Below are positions 10,381-20,163 of a DNA stretch of 64,000 nt, piece after piece. Position numbers and translations under genes: made by a program. The notes under the pieces are model-generated. The model had not been told where the DNA came from and searched no databases. It was given only the letters and a program-made list of their open reading frames with translations. Where the stretch lies: positions 2,791,958 through 2,855,957 of the forward strand of contig NZ_JAKVOI010000001.1 in the NCBI RefSeq assembly GCF_022482905.1. Direction: 5' to 3'. Within the stretch, counting starts at the first letter, position 1. Each line of letters opens with the position of its first letter. The stretch is from Clostridium sp. GTDB taxonomy: Bacteria > Bacillota > Clostridia > Clostridiales > Clostridiaceae.

Positions 10381-10410
10381 TATTATCTGTACTATCGTAA
10401 ATATTATTCA
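10381..10410 (-). promoter_or_regulatory. Candidate sigma-G promoter of ypeB
   Basis: On the minus strand TGAATA (10410-10405) and GATAATA (10387-10381) have a 17-base spacer. This resembles the forespore sigma-G pattern (TGNATA ... CATNNTA). It fits the known sigma-G control of sleB-ypeB in Bacillus. Confidence 0.5.
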
Positions 10411-10457
10411 TCTATGCTTGTCAAACATGAAATTATGTGCATAAACAATTTATCTGG

Positions 10458-10463
10458 TATAAT
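10458..10463 (+). promoter_or_regulatory. Extended -10 element upstream of the glycosyltransferase at 10596
   Basis: TATAAT with TGG in front (extended -10) lies 133 bases upstream of the start at 10596. No good -35 is visible, so it is a weak candidate. Confidence 0.3.
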
Positions 10464-10595
10464 ATTAATATTAATTTTTTCTTAAATGTTCACAAATCAG
10501 TTTATTATTATAGATATATTCTATATAATGTTAAGTGTATAATAATAAATACTTTGTTTATAACATTCACACATGATTACTCAGAAGGTGATTAA

Positions 10596-11849
10596 ATGAA
10601 AGTACTGATTTTCTCAGTTTCTGCCGGCGGAGGTCATGTTCAGGCAGCAGAGGCTATAAAAGATTATATTAAGCTTGAAGCCTTGGATTCAGAAGTACGT
10701 ATAATAGACACTTTGAAATATATAAATCCAATAATAGACAAGGTTGTAATAGGGAGTTACTTAAAGGCCCTAAAAGTTACACCTTCTCTGTATAGGAAAT
10801 TATATTCTTATTCTGAAGGTACTGATCCAATTGCAGTTACTTTAGCTTCAAAATTAATAGAAATACTGACCTACAAACTGATTCCGTTAATAGATGACTT
10901 TAATGCAGATATATTAATATCTACCCATCCATTTACTACGGAAATGCTGTCAGTATTAAAATTCAAATACAATCTCAATACACCCTGTATGTCCATCATA
11001 ACAGATTTCTATTCACATAGTACATGGCTGCATCCTTACATAAACGCTTATGTAGTATCAAATGAAGATATGATTGATAAAATGGTTTCAGAAGGTATAA
11101 AAAAAGAAAGCATATATGATTTTGGAATACCTGTGAAACCCTATTTTGTTAAAAAATATGATAGGGATGCTACTCTACAGGATTTGAATTTATCAACTTC
11201 CAAGTTTACTGTACTCATTATGGGTGGAAGTTTGGGAATGGGCAAAATTAAAGATATATATGAACAACTAAATGAGATGGATGAGGATATTCAAATCATT
11301 ATAATAACTGGTAAAAATAAAAAATTATACTCGAATCTTTTGAAGCTTAAAGATTTTTCTCTAAAACAGACCTGTATTGTTGGATTTACAGAAGAGGTAA
11401 ATAAATATATGCAGTGCAGTAACCTGCTGTTGACCAAACCCGGTGGGCTTACAATTACAGAGGCTTTAATATGCAATCTTCCTATTGGAATTTTTTCTCC
11501 AATACCAGGACAGGAAGAGAAAAATGCACAGTTTCTTTTCAAACATGAATTGGCTGTTAACTTAACTGATACTTCAAAATGCGGTGAAAATATTGATATA
11601 CTTTTAAAAGCTCCAGATAAATTAAAAGCCATGGCTGAAAACTGCAGCAAATTTTCCAAGCCAAACTCTGGTTACAATATTATGAAATTAATTCATTATC
11701 TTATAGGAACAGGCAATACGGGCTCCAACGCAAATCACAGTACCATAAAAAACAGCAGGCACTATGAAAAAGAGGCTATAAAGGTTTTAATTAAATCAGT
11801 AGGTGAACACTTTTTAAAGACTGCCAACAAAATATTTGAAGGGAATTAA
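10596..11849 (+). CDS. UgtP/MGDG-synthase-like glycolipid glycosyltransferase
   Basis: A family 28 glycosyltransferase of the monogalactosyldiacylglycerol synthase/UgtP type, expected to transfer sugar from a UDP-sugar to diacylglycerol at the cytoplasmic membrane face. The 417 residues have the N-terminal lipid-acceptor domain (VSAGGGHVQAAEAIKDY near the start, STHPFTTEML) and the C-terminal nucleotide-sugar domain with GGSLGMGK and KPGGLTITEAL. It begins behind GAAGGTG and is divergent from ypeB. Sugar and acceptor specificity cannot be read from the sequence; a peptidoglycan or spore role is not excluded. Confidence 0.82.
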   Translation: MKVLIFSVSAGGGHVQAAEAIKDYIKLEALDSEVRIIDTLKYINPIIDKVVIGSYLKALKVTPSLYRKLYSYSEGTDPIAVTLASKLIEILTYKLIPLIDDFNADILISTHPFTTEMLSVLKFKYNLNTPCMSIITDFYSHSTWLHPYINAYVVSNEDMIDKMVSEGIKKESIYDFGIPVKPYFVKKYDRDATLQDLNLSTSKFTVLIMGGSLGMGKIKDIYEQLNEMDEDIQIIIITGKNKKLYSNLLKLKDFSLKQTCIVGFTEEVNKYMQCSNLLLTKPGGLTITEALICNLPIGIFSPIPGQEEKNAQFLFKHELAVNLTDTSKCGENIDILLKAPDKLKAMAENCSKFSKPNSGYNIMKLIHYLIGTGNTGSNANHSTIKNSRHYEKEAIKVLIKSVGEHFLKTANKIFEGN

Positions 11850-11860
11850 TTTTAATTTAG

Positions 11861-11877
11861 CTTGGGAGTTCCCCGAG
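11861..11877. terminator. Weak hairpin between the convergent glycosyltransferase and spoIIR
   Basis: CTTGGG and CCCGAG form a 6-bp stem with a 5-base loop in the 33-base gap between the two stop codons. The T-run is poor. Confidence 0.4.
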
Positions 11878-11882
11878 TTATA

Positions 11883-12563
11883 TTAAAATCCTATTTTCTT
11901 CATAAAATCTACTATTTTAAACCTTACTTCTATTTTCTTTGGCGATTTACGTTTATCTGGGTGCTCAATTCCATTATCCACAGAATCATATTCCTTTTGA
12001 TTCAAGACACTTTTCATTTTTTCTTCCGTACTCTTATAAGAAATCTGCCCTTTTGAAATATCAACAAAGCACAAGGGCGGAAACATAACACACCACCAGT
12101 TCTGTCCTTTACCTTCCCCAATTATTATTCTATAAGCTTCATATCTACCCTGCGGCAATGTAATATTCCCATATGTCTTTATAGGGAAACCAGCCTGTCC
12201 AAGTGTACTTCTCACTTTATAGGTATATCCCTGTTCCTGTATAACCTTCCTTGCTACAGCCAAAATATTCTTATCATTTTCTTTAAGAATCTTTCTCGAT
12301 TCATTTATATTCGATGAATTCTTCAGCTTTGGTGAAATATATTCTAGAACTGCATCTCTCACCTTCAGTTTCAGGGCTTGGTCACTTTTTAAATCACTAT
12401 TAGCTATGACATGAAATCTTATTATCTTTGATGCTATACTCTTCTGTATATCCTCTCCTTCTCCATTTAAAGCCATGAAATTATAATTCCTGGAACTTAC
12501 AGTAAAATTAAAAGTATATATAACTAAAATACCCAATACACACATAAAAAGAAATTTTTTCAT
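11883..12563 (-). CDS. spoIIR: Stage II sporulation protein R
   Basis: A secreted forespore signal that activates the SpoIIGA protease in the septum, so that pro-sigma-E is processed in the mother cell. The 226-residue protein has an N-terminal signal/anchor segment (about residues 4-20) and the family core, including KIIRFHVIANSDLKSDQALK, RDAVLEYI and the aromatic motif GQNWWCVMFPPLCFVD. A GAAGGGGAG site precedes the ATG. It is normally transcribed by sigma-F; I could not identify a convincing sigma-F promoter. Confidence 0.93.
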   Translation of the reverse strand: MKKFLFMCVLGILVIYTFNFTVSSRNYNFMALNGEGEDIQKSIASKIIRFHVIANSDLKSDQALKLKVRDAVLEYISPKLKNSSNINESRKILKENDKNILAVARKVIQEQGYTYKVRSTLGQAGFPIKTYGNITLPQGRYEAYRIIIGEGKGQNWWCVMFPPLCFVDISKGQISYKSTEEKMKSVLNQKEYDSVDNGIEHPDKRKSPKKIEVRFKIVDFMKKIGF

Positions 12564-12657
12564 ATTATCTACTCCCCTTCTAAAATCAAGATGCTATTTT
12601 TATCCTAATAATGAGTATTGACAGATATCCTAGTTATATTCAATTTTACAAAATATA

Positions 12658-14910
12658 TTATTGAACAACTCCAATTCTTCTTATCTGGGTATCAACATTT
12701 ACATTTAGGGATGAATTTTTATATTCTTCATCCCATTTGTCCTTCACTTTGTTCCATATATTGGGATAAAATTTTTCCAGATGCTCTCCAAATCCTACAG
12801 GATCTATCTGAAGATCATTTTGAGTTATTTTCAAAGCATATTCACATTCTCTTTTTATAGATTTATTGAAATTTTCCTGAATATAATTTAATTTGTCAAC
12901 TGAAAACACTTTTTTATCTAGCGAATAGTTTTTTATTTGCGCTTCTATTTTTAAATCCACACTAAAATTCAATCTGCCATCAACTTGACTTACATTTATT
13001 TTTCTCGCAGTATTTGTTATATCAATATCTATAGGATGTTTATCTACATATATCATTTTTTTACTTCCTTTTAACTTGCCCCTAAGCAATTCTATATTGG
13101 CTGTTTCTACTGGATTCAGATCCCCTTTAACCATGAAGTTTTTTATGGCTGTAGACCCTTCTATTTTTATATCCTTATTATCTTCATCAATATTAACTAC
13201 TGGAAGGAGACTATTTCCGTTTTCATTTATCTGTACTAAAAAGTCATTCAACGTCACCGGAATTATCTCACTATTGTTATAATCATTTTCTATTAATCCG
13301 AGAATATATGTTTCCATGTTCTTTTCCATATTGGTTTGTAGTTTCACATATTGCTGGGCATTTCCCTTTGCTACAACTATATACATATTCCTATTCAAGG
13401 AAGGCTCCCTTTGAAGATAATCCAGAATTTCCTTAAGTACAGTTGGATTTTTCATAATACCTTCACTAAAAACAAGCAAATTGGTATGGCTGAATCTTAT
13501 GGATCTACTGCTTTTGAGTCTGGCTTTGCTGACAGCATCCTGAAAAGAATATCCATCCGCATCTATATATTTGTCCTGTGCCTGGGCTCCTTTATCAGGG
13601 CCGAGCTGACTCAAATCAGGGACTCCAAATGTAACATGAATTTTCTTCAAATCAATGGATGTCAGTGGATCATAAGGCTTTATATCTTTTAAATATTTTT
13701 CCTTATTTATATCTTCACCTGGATCTATTGCAATTATAGAAACCAGCTGTTTACTTTCTATTTCAGTTTTGTCCCAGCACCCTGTAAGCAAGAAACATAT
13801 CAAAAATAGCGGCAGTATTCTTTTTAAAGAAGTTTTTTTGAATCTGGCAAATAGAAATATAATTATTGGAAGTATAATTACATTGAATACAAAAAATGGT
13901 ATTATAATCTTATTGCCAAGATTATAGAGAACTGCTATGTTCTTAGGATAAATAGCTATCATATATATCACAATTCCCAAAATTACAGCTGTAATATTTA
14001 CACTTTTCAACTTAAACATGTCTTTTAATATATCTGATGAAAAATAATATATATTTGAAAAGGTAGTAAAATAGAACATGACCCACATGGCCATGACTGC
14101 ACCTTCCCACCTCTCTATAAACAGACCGTTTACATTTATGGATTTCATCATGGTTATAGTTGGCCAGAGTAATATACCTGTCTGGTTTTTTGAGAAAATT
14201 GCCAGTGATAAAATCACTACAGTTACATAGAACAGCGTTATAAACAATATGCTTTTTCCTGCTGTTTTAATTAGAGAAAATTTACTTTTTAAAAAGGGGG
14301 CTATTATATATATTATTTCTATGCCCGAAAAGCTGTATATTGTACTTTTGAGTGCCTCCATATATTTATAGGGACTATTATTAAGTACAGGCAATATATT
14401 GCTGAATTCAGCTTTATTTAATGCAAACATAAATATTATTATTATTGGTACAAACATTATCCAAAAAGATATTTCATTAAATTTTATCAGGCTTTCAAGT
14501 CCACCTCTCACAAGATAAATTGATGTCAGTATTGTAACGACAAATATAAATTCCGTAGGTGTTTTTTCCAACAAATACATCTTTATGACTTCTGTAAATA
14601 TTCTCATTCCAAATGATATGGCAAAAATATTATATGCAATAAAAACCAATGCAAAGATATTTCCAAACAATCTTCCAAAATTGTTTTTTAATATGATGTA
14701 TAGTTTATTATAATCATTTAATTTTATAGCCGAGTATGCAACATACAGTAAAAGATATATTAAAATCCCTGCAATAATAGTTACAATCCAGCTGTCAGTA
14801 CCTATAATATCTACAACTTCTCGTGGATAAGAAAATATACCTACTCCGATGACAGTTACAACAATAGTACTGAATAATCCAAAACTCGTAATAAAATTTT
14901 TATGCTGCAT
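12658..14910 (-). CDS. Fused GerB-GerC spore germination receptor subunit
   Basis: A 750-residue fusion of two subunits that are normally separate. Residues 1 to about 356 are a GerAB-family amino-acid-permease-like protein with about ten membrane segments (starting TSFGLFSTIVVTVIGVGIF). Residues from about 360 are a Ger(x)C family protein, beginning with its own signal helix and lipobox LLTGC (Cys378), followed by WDKTEIESKQLVSIIAID and the usual C domain. The junction is in frame with no stop and no internal ribosome site. Ten helices would leave the C-terminus inside, so an eleventh helix ending in a lipobox is topologically sensible. It follows gerA by 21 bases, with GGAGGTG before the ATG. 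Confidence 0.88.
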   Translation of the reverse strand: MQHKNFITSFGLFSTIVVTVIGVGIFSYPREVVDIIGTDSWIVTIIAGILIYLLLYVAYSAIKLNDYNKLYIILKNNFGRLFGNIFALVFIAYNIFAISFGMRIFTEVIKMYLLEKTPTEFIFVVTILTSIYLVRGGLESLIKFNEISFWIMFVPIIIIFMFALNKAEFSNILPVLNNSPYKYMEALKSTIYSFSGIEIIYIIAPFLKSKFSLIKTAGKSILFITLFYVTVVILSLAIFSKNQTGILLWPTITMMKSINVNGLFIERWEGAVMAMWVMFYFTTFSNIYYFSSDILKDMFKLKSVNITAVILGIVIYMIAIYPKNIAVLYNLGNKIIIPFFVFNVIILPIIIFLFARFKKTSLKRILPLFLICFLLTGCWDKTEIESKQLVSIIAIDPGEDINKEKYLKDIKPYDPLTSIDLKKIHVTFGVPDLSQLGPDKGAQAQDKYIDADGYSFQDAVSKARLKSSRSIRFSHTNLLVFSEGIMKNPTVLKEILDYLQREPSLNRNMYIVVAKGNAQQYVKLQTNMEKNMETYILGLIENDYNNSEIIPVTLNDFLVQINENGNSLLPVVNIDEDNKDIKIEGSTAIKNFMVKGDLNPVETANIELLRGKLKGSKKMIYVDKHPIDIDITNTARKINVSQVDGRLNFSVDLKIEAQIKNYSLDKKVFSVDKLNYIQENFNKSIKRECEYALKITQNDLQIDPVGFGEHLEKFYPNIWNKVKDKWDEEYKNSSLNVNVDTQIRRIGVVQ

Positions 14911-14931
14911 GTTTAAACATCACCTCCAGCT

Positions 14932-16389
14932 TCATTTCTGCCTTACCTTATCCCCGGTATTCATATATTCAGGTCTCCTTCTTAAAAACTTAATTGGGAA
15001 TCTCAAATACATGTCTTTAAAATCATTTAAATTTTCATTTACCATAGGTGCCAAATATGAAACTCCAAAACTTTTCAACCTTACAAGGTGTATCAATGTC
15101 AATATAAGTCCTATCATTATTCCATAAAATCCAGCTATGGCAGATGCAATTATAAGTAAAAACCTTATTAATCTGAATGCAGAGGTAATTTCATAATTTG
15201 GTGTAGTAAAACTCGTTATTGCTGTAACAGCTACTATAATTATCATAATTGGACTTACAATTCCAGCCTGAACTGCAGCCTGACCTATAATAAGTCCACC
15301 AACTATACCTGTAGTTGCACCTATGGCCTTTGGCAGCCTTTCAGTAGACTCGAGTAAAAGTAAAAAGCTGAATTCCATTATCATAGCTTCCACAAATGCC
15401 GGAAAAGGTACTCCTTCTCTTGATGCTGCAATAAAATATGCCAGTTTAGTTGGTATTATTCCTGTGTGAAAAGATGTCACAGCCACATATAAAGCTGGCA
15501 TTACAAGAGATATGAGTATAGACAAAAATCTTATGATTCTTATAGCAGAGCTGTATATCCATCTTTGATAATAATCATCCGGCGACTGAAATAAATTTGG
15601 CAATGTCGTTGGAACTATAATAGCTGATGGAGAATTATCAACAAGTATTGCAATTCTTCCTTCGTATACGGCAGATGCTACTACATCCGGCCTTTCCGTA
15701 CTCTGTATCTGTGGAAATAAGGACCACTTGTTGTCCTCTATAAGCTGTTCTACATATCCACTATCCAAAATAGCATCAATTTTTATATCATCGAGCCTTT
15801 TTTTCAATTCCTCCAATGCTGTCTTATTTACTATATCCTCTATATAGATAATAGCCATGTCAGTTTTTGATCTGACTCCTATGGGATTTGAAACTATTTT
15901 CAGCCTGCTGTCTCTTATTCTTCTTCTCACAAGTGCCGTATTGAATCTGATCGTTTCCGTGAATCCATCTCTTGACCCTCTTATAACAGTTTCAGACGAA
16001 GGCTCTGATACCCCCCTTGCAGGCCAGAATCTGGTAGCTATTACATAAAGACTTCTCTGTCCGTCTACAAACATTATCATATCTCCGGAAAGCATGAGAT
16101 TTATGCCCTTTTCCATATCATCCAGCTCTTTTATATCTGATACGGACATGATCCTGTCTTTTATCTCATTCTCGGATTTTACATAATGAGTTCTCGTCAT
16201 TATCCCCCTCATAAGATCATTAATAAGCATTTTGTCTACCATTCCATCTATATAAACTATTGCCGCTTTTGTATTACTTATATAAAACTTCCTAAAAACC
16301 ATATCAGAATTATTTTCAAACAGGTTTTGAACATATATCATATTTTCATCAACTTGAGGAGATATATAACTTTCTATTACTTCCTTCAT
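14932..16389 (-). CDS. GerA-family spore germination receptor A subunit
   Basis: The A subunit of a germinant receptor in the inner spore membrane, which senses small nutrients together with B and C subunits. The 485-residue protein has a large N-terminal cytoplasmic domain (to about residue 285, with the typical RGSRDGFTETIRFNTALVRRRIRD) and a C-terminal membrane domain with about five helices, including PALYVAVTSFHTGIIPT. The ATG at 16389 is chosen because AAAGGAAG lies 8 bases upstream; the frame opens 24 bases earlier. It is followed directly by the fused B-C gene, so the operon has an A-BC layout. Confidence 0.92.
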   Translation of the reverse strand: MKEVIESYISPQVDENMIYVQNLFENNSDMVFRKFYISNTKAAIVYIDGMVDKMLINDLMRGIMTRTHYVKSENEIKDRIMSVSDIKELDDMEKGINLMLSGDMIMFVDGQRSLYVIATRFWPARGVSEPSSETVIRGSRDGFTETIRFNTALVRRRIRDSRLKIVSNPIGVRSKTDMAIIYIEDIVNKTALEELKKRLDDIKIDAILDSGYVEQLIEDNKWSLFPQIQSTERPDVVASAVYEGRIAILVDNSPSAIIVPTTLPNLFQSPDDYYQRWIYSSAIRIIRFLSILISLVMPALYVAVTSFHTGIIPTKLAYFIAASREGVPFPAFVEAMIMEFSFLLLLESTERLPKAIGATTGIVGGLIIGQAAVQAGIVSPIMIIIVAVTAITSFTTPNYEITSAFRLIRFLLIIASAIAGFYGIMIGLILTLIHLVRLKSFGVSYLAPMVNENLNDFKDMYLRFPIKFLRRRPEYMNTGDKVRQK

Positions 16390-16490
16390 AACTGCCACTT
16401 CCTTTAAAATCAAGCTTATATATTCTTTTCCAGAGTATTTTTTACTTTTGTCGGCTTAATTATTCATCATAATTGTTGGACAAAATAAAA

Positions 16491-16536
16491 AATACACTAT
16501 AAATTACTTTAACTAAAAAATAATTTATAGTGTATT
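16491..16536 (-). terminator. Terminator-like hairpin between gerA and ispE
   Basis: A perfect 16-bp stem (16491-16506 with 16521-16536) lies just after the ispE stop. In the minus direction it is followed by TTTTTTATTTTG. It should end ispE transcripts before gerA. Confidence 0.85.
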
Positions 16537-16548
16537 CGCAATCCTGCA

Positions 16549-17391
16549 TTAAATTGTTCTCGTAATAAAAACCTCTTTGTATTTGGCTTTCATCTTGTCA
16601 TAACACAACTGAGCCTTCTGAATATCGTCAAAGACAGCAAATATGGTCGGTCCGCTTCCGCTCATCAATGCTCCCAACGCTCCAGCCGCCATTGCTTCCC
16701 TCTTTATCCGTTTTAGTATATGATGCTTTTTCAATACAACATTTTCCAAAACATTTTTCATATTTTTACTTAATCTTACTGCATCATTTTCTTCCAGAGC
16801 TTTTAACAACAGCTTAGTATCAGGATGCTTGTTTACTTTATTCAAGTCCAAGATACTGTATACTTCTTTTGAAGATACTCCAAATGGAGGTTTTATAAGT
16901 ACTATAATCTGATTTCTGAATGGGGTAACTCTAGTTACCTTCTCTCCTATTCCCTCACAAAGAGCTGTTCCACCTGAAATACAATACACTACATCGGTAC
17001 CTATCTTTAGAGCCAATCTTTCTAATTCTCTATTGCTCAGATTTGGTTTATAAATATTTCTCATAGTTCTAAGTACTGCCGCCGCATCTGTACTGCCACC
17101 TGCAAGCCCGGCTGAAACCGGGATATGCTTTTCTATATTTATTTTAATACCATCTTTTATATTGCAGGTATTCATAAACAATTCAGCGGCTTTATAGGCT
17201 AAATTTCTGTTATCCAGTGGTATATAGCTTTTATTACAATATATACATATTCCCCTGTCTATCCTGTTTATTGTTAAAATATCATACAAATCTATAGTTT
17301 GCATTATCATTTTTAGAAAATGGTACCCATCTTTCCTTTTACCAATCACATCAAGTGATAAATTTATTTTGGCATAAGCTTTGGCTAACAT
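16549..17391 (-). CDS. ispE: 4-diphosphocytidyl-2-C-methyl-D-erythritol kinase
   Basis: GHMP-family kinase of the non-mevalonate (MEP) isoprenoid pathway, phosphorylating CDP-methylerythritol. The 280-residue protein begins MLAKAYAKINLSLDVIGKR, the typical N-terminus, and has the ATP-binding GHMP motif PVSAGLAGGSTDAAAVLR and the C-terminal glycine motif GALMSGSGPTIFA. The frame opens at a TTG four codons earlier, but that codon lies inside the GGAGG site, so the ATG at 17391 is the start. Its place after the yabG-veg region is the same as in Bacillus. Confidence 0.95.
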   Translation of the reverse strand: MLAKAYAKINLSLDVIGKRKDGYHFLKMIMQTIDLYDILTINRIDRGICIYCNKSYIPLDNRNLAYKAAELFMNTCNIKDGIKINIEKHIPVSAGLAGGSTDAAAVLRTMRNIYKPNLSNRELERLALKIGTDVVYCISGGTALCEGIGEKVTRVTPFRNQIIVLIKPPFGVSSKEVYSILDLNKVNKHPDTKLLLKALEENDAVRLSKNMKNVLENVVLKKHHILKRIKREAMAAGALGALMSGSGPTIFAVFDDIQKAQLCYDKMKAKYKEVFITRTI

Positions 17392-17517
17392 ATTATCCTC
17401 CAAATTACAATTTCTATAACATTTTTCTACTGCATCTGTTTATTCTACTACAAATTCACTTAAAACTCTATATTCACCTTTGTAATTCTGTAATTTGTAC
17501 ATAATATGTAGTTTTCA

Positions 17518-20148
17518 TTATACCATGGCTTTTGAGGTTTCAACCTTTTTTACGTTTTGCTCGGCAATTTTTTTATCAATCACTTTTTGAAGAGGTTTTA
17601 GATTTTCAAAAAATATTATCATGACATCATTGCTCTTCAAACTGTCCAATGCTTCCTCAAATGCCATCTTTTCATCTAGTACAGTCCTCACTTTTTTTAC
17701 ATTAAACCCCGTTTTAAGTACACCTCTTTTTAAAATTGCAGCTACATCACCGAGTTTTCTTCCCCTTCTATCCTTATCTTCCTTAATGTATATATAATCA
17801 AAATTTTCTCCTGCTATCCTTCCTATTTCTTCAATACTTTTATCCGTCCTGTCTCCAGGAACTCCTATTATTCCAACAAGCCTTTCATGAGTTATATTTT
17901 TAATTCCCTTAATTACTGATTTATAGCCCTCTATATTGTGCCCATAATCCAAAATTACTTTTGCATTATTTAATTCATATATATTAAATCTTCCAGGATT
18001 TGAAATGGCATCACCATAAAAGGTTTTGAGTCCACTGCCTATATCTGCATAACTTATATTTAGTGCCAGAGCTGCTGCACATGATGCCATGGCATTCTCC
18101 ACATTATACATAAGCTTTCCACCAATGGATATCTTTATATCAGAAACTTTTACTATTGGCACAACAGTATCTTCTCTTTCAAAGTACATAACTCCATCAT
18201 ATATATATATTCCAGGGGCACCTTTATTTATATTGTTTCTAAGCATAGTATTATATTTATCTCTTGAAAACATTATTATCCTTGCTTTAATTCTATTCAA
18301 TATGCTCATACTCACAAGATCATCTGCATTCAATACTACATATCCGTCATCCTTTACGGCTTCTCCCACAAGAGATTTGACAAAAGCTAAGTCCTCCATT
18401 GTCTCTATTCCATCTATGCCAAGATGATCCTCTGTTATATTTGTTATAACTCCAACATCAGCTTTATCATAGGCAAGACCTTTCTTTATTATTCCACCCC
18501 TTGCAGTTTCCAGTACGGCTGCTTCAACTTCATGATTATTCAACACAGCCTTTGCACTATAATATCCGGTAGTATCTCCAGTATATATACATTTACCACC
18601 TATATAAATTCCTCCCGTGGTAGTCATACCTACTCTATATCCTGCTACACCCAATATATGAGATAGAAGTCTAGTAGTTGTGGTCTTTCCGTTAGTACCT
18701 GTAATGGACACAATAGGTATTGTAATCGGAGAATTTTTAAACAATTCATCTACTATGGCTTTAGAAACATTTCTAGCTTTCCCTTTACTTGGATACTGAT
18801 GCATTCTTATACCTGGTGCAGCATTTATTTCCAGTATTGCGCCATCCTTCAATGCAGATTTTCCTATATCCTTGCAGCACAAATCTATCCCACAGATATC
18901 CAGACCTATTGCTTGGGCTGCCCTTTCACAGATATCTATGTTTTCACTGCATATCATATCCGTGCAGTCAGAAGCCTTGCCTCCCGTGGATAAGTTGGAA
19001 TTTTCTCTTAAAATTAGTTTTTCACCTTTTTTTAGAATACTGTTTAAATCATAGTTCTTTTTACCTATATATGTTTTCAGTTCCTCATCAATTTTTATCT
19101 TCGTAAGCGGCTTTTCATGACCATAACCTCTCATGACATCCATATTTACATTTTCTATAAGTTTTCTTATACTGCTTGCTCCATCGCCAATAACGTATGG
19201 AGCTATCCTCTTGGAAACAGCGACAACCTTGCCATTTACAATGCAGATTCTATAATCTTTTCCCGATATATTCTTTTCTATAATTATGTCGCTGAAGTTA
19301 TCACATAATAATTTATATGCTTCCATAGCTTCTTCTTTATTTTTCAAATTTGGAAACACACCCCTGCCCTGATTTCCTCTTCTAGGTTTCAACACCACCG
19401 GATACCCTATTTGTTCTGCCTTTTCAATAAGATCATCCATGTTTTTTACTGAATCCCCATCAGCTACAGGTAGGCATTGATTCCTCAATATTTCTTTTGT
19501 CAGAAGTTTGTCACAAGCTATATCAACGGCTACAGCCTTTGTATTAGAAGATATGGTAGCCTCTATAATTTTGCTGTATTTCCCGTAGCCCAATTGAAAT
19601 ACACTGTTGTCGCCTATTCGGGTTACAGGTATTTTCCTTCTCTTAGCTTCCTGAATTATAGAAGCTGTACTCGGACCTATCTCCTCTTCCCTCAATATAT
19701 CCTTTAATGCACTGATTGACTTCTCAAAATCATATTCTGTATGATTTATGAAGGAATTTATAATGTCCACTGCTGTTCGGGCAGATTGAACTCCAGTATT
19801 TTTGTAAATATACTGGAATACTATATAGTATTTGTCTCCTTGTGTTTCTCTTGATTTGCCGTAACACACATCAATTCCTAACATGTTCTGAATTGCGATT
19901 ATGATATGCTCACATACATGGGCAAGATATGTACCTTCATGTAGTCTTTTCACAAATCCATGTTCTTTATCTATGCCGCATCTATGTTCATTCAATTCCG
20001 GTATTGTTTTAAGCAGATTATCATTAAAGTTTTTTATATCCTTTGTAGGAACTTCACTGTACCCTTCCAGATCCACACACATCTTAATGCATTTTTTATG
20101 GGAGTATATATTTCTTCCTTCAAAAACTTTAATATCATCTATTTTCAT
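17518..20148 (-). CDS. cphA: Cyanophycin synthetase
   Basis: Makes cyanophycin, a polymer with an aspartate backbone and arginine side chains that stores nitrogen. The 876-residue protein has the N-terminal domain (about 1-160), an ATP-grasp domain (about 210-460, with VVLKPRRGNQGRGVF and EINAAPGIRMH), and a Mur-ligase-like domain with the P-loop SITGTNGKTTTTRLL near residue 482 and TNITEDHLGIDG. Length and motifs are those of a full-length CphA. It starts 15 bases after cphB behind a perfect AGGAGG. In Clostridium perfringens cyanophycin has been linked to spore assembly; the neighbours here fit that link. Confidence 0.93.
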   Translation of the reverse strand: MKIDDIKVFEGRNIYSHKKCIKMCVDLEGYSEVPTKDIKNFNDNLLKTIPELNEHRCGIDKEHGFVKRLHEGTYLAHVCEHIIIAIQNMLGIDVCYGKSRETQGDKYYIVFQYIYKNTGVQSARTAVDIINSFINHTEYDFEKSISALKDILREEEIGPSTASIIQEAKRRKIPVTRIGDNSVFQLGYGKYSKIIEATISSNTKAVAVDIACDKLLTKEILRNQCLPVADGDSVKNMDDLIEKAEQIGYPVVLKPRRGNQGRGVFPNLKNKEEAMEAYKLLCDNFSDIIIEKNISGKDYRICIVNGKVVAVSKRIAPYVIGDGASSIRKLIENVNMDVMRGYGHEKPLTKIKIDEELKTYIGKKNYDLNSILKKGEKLILRENSNLSTGGKASDCTDMICSENIDICERAAQAIGLDICGIDLCCKDIGKSALKDGAILEINAAPGIRMHQYPSKGKARNVSKAIVDELFKNSPITIPIVSITGTNGKTTTTRLLSHILGVAGYRVGMTTTGGIYIGGKCIYTGDTTGYYSAKAVLNNHEVEAAVLETARGGIIKKGLAYDKADVGVITNITEDHLGIDGIETMEDLAFVKSLVGEAVKDDGYVVLNADDLVSMSILNRIKARIIMFSRDKYNTMLRNNINKGAPGIYIYDGVMYFEREDTVVPIVKVSDIKISIGGKLMYNVENAMASCAAALALNISYADIGSGLKTFYGDAISNPGRFNIYELNNAKVILDYGHNIEGYKSVIKGIKNITHERLVGIIGVPGDRTDKSIEEIGRIAGENFDYIYIKEDKDRRGRKLGDVAAILKRGVLKTGFNVKKVRTVLDEKMAFEEALDSLKSNDVMIIFFENLKPLQKVIDKKIAEQNVKKVETSKAMV

Positions 20149-20163
20149 ATTGGTTAAATCCTC

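Noticed and set aside
13760-13860. Separate gerC gene starting inside the fusion
   Set aside because: No stop before it, no ATG near the signal helix and no ribosome site; the only candidates are TTG codons without support.
16389-16490. Sigma-G promoter upstream of gerA
   Set aside because: A TGAATA is present, but the only -10-like sequence (AATACTC) is about 21 bases away, too far.
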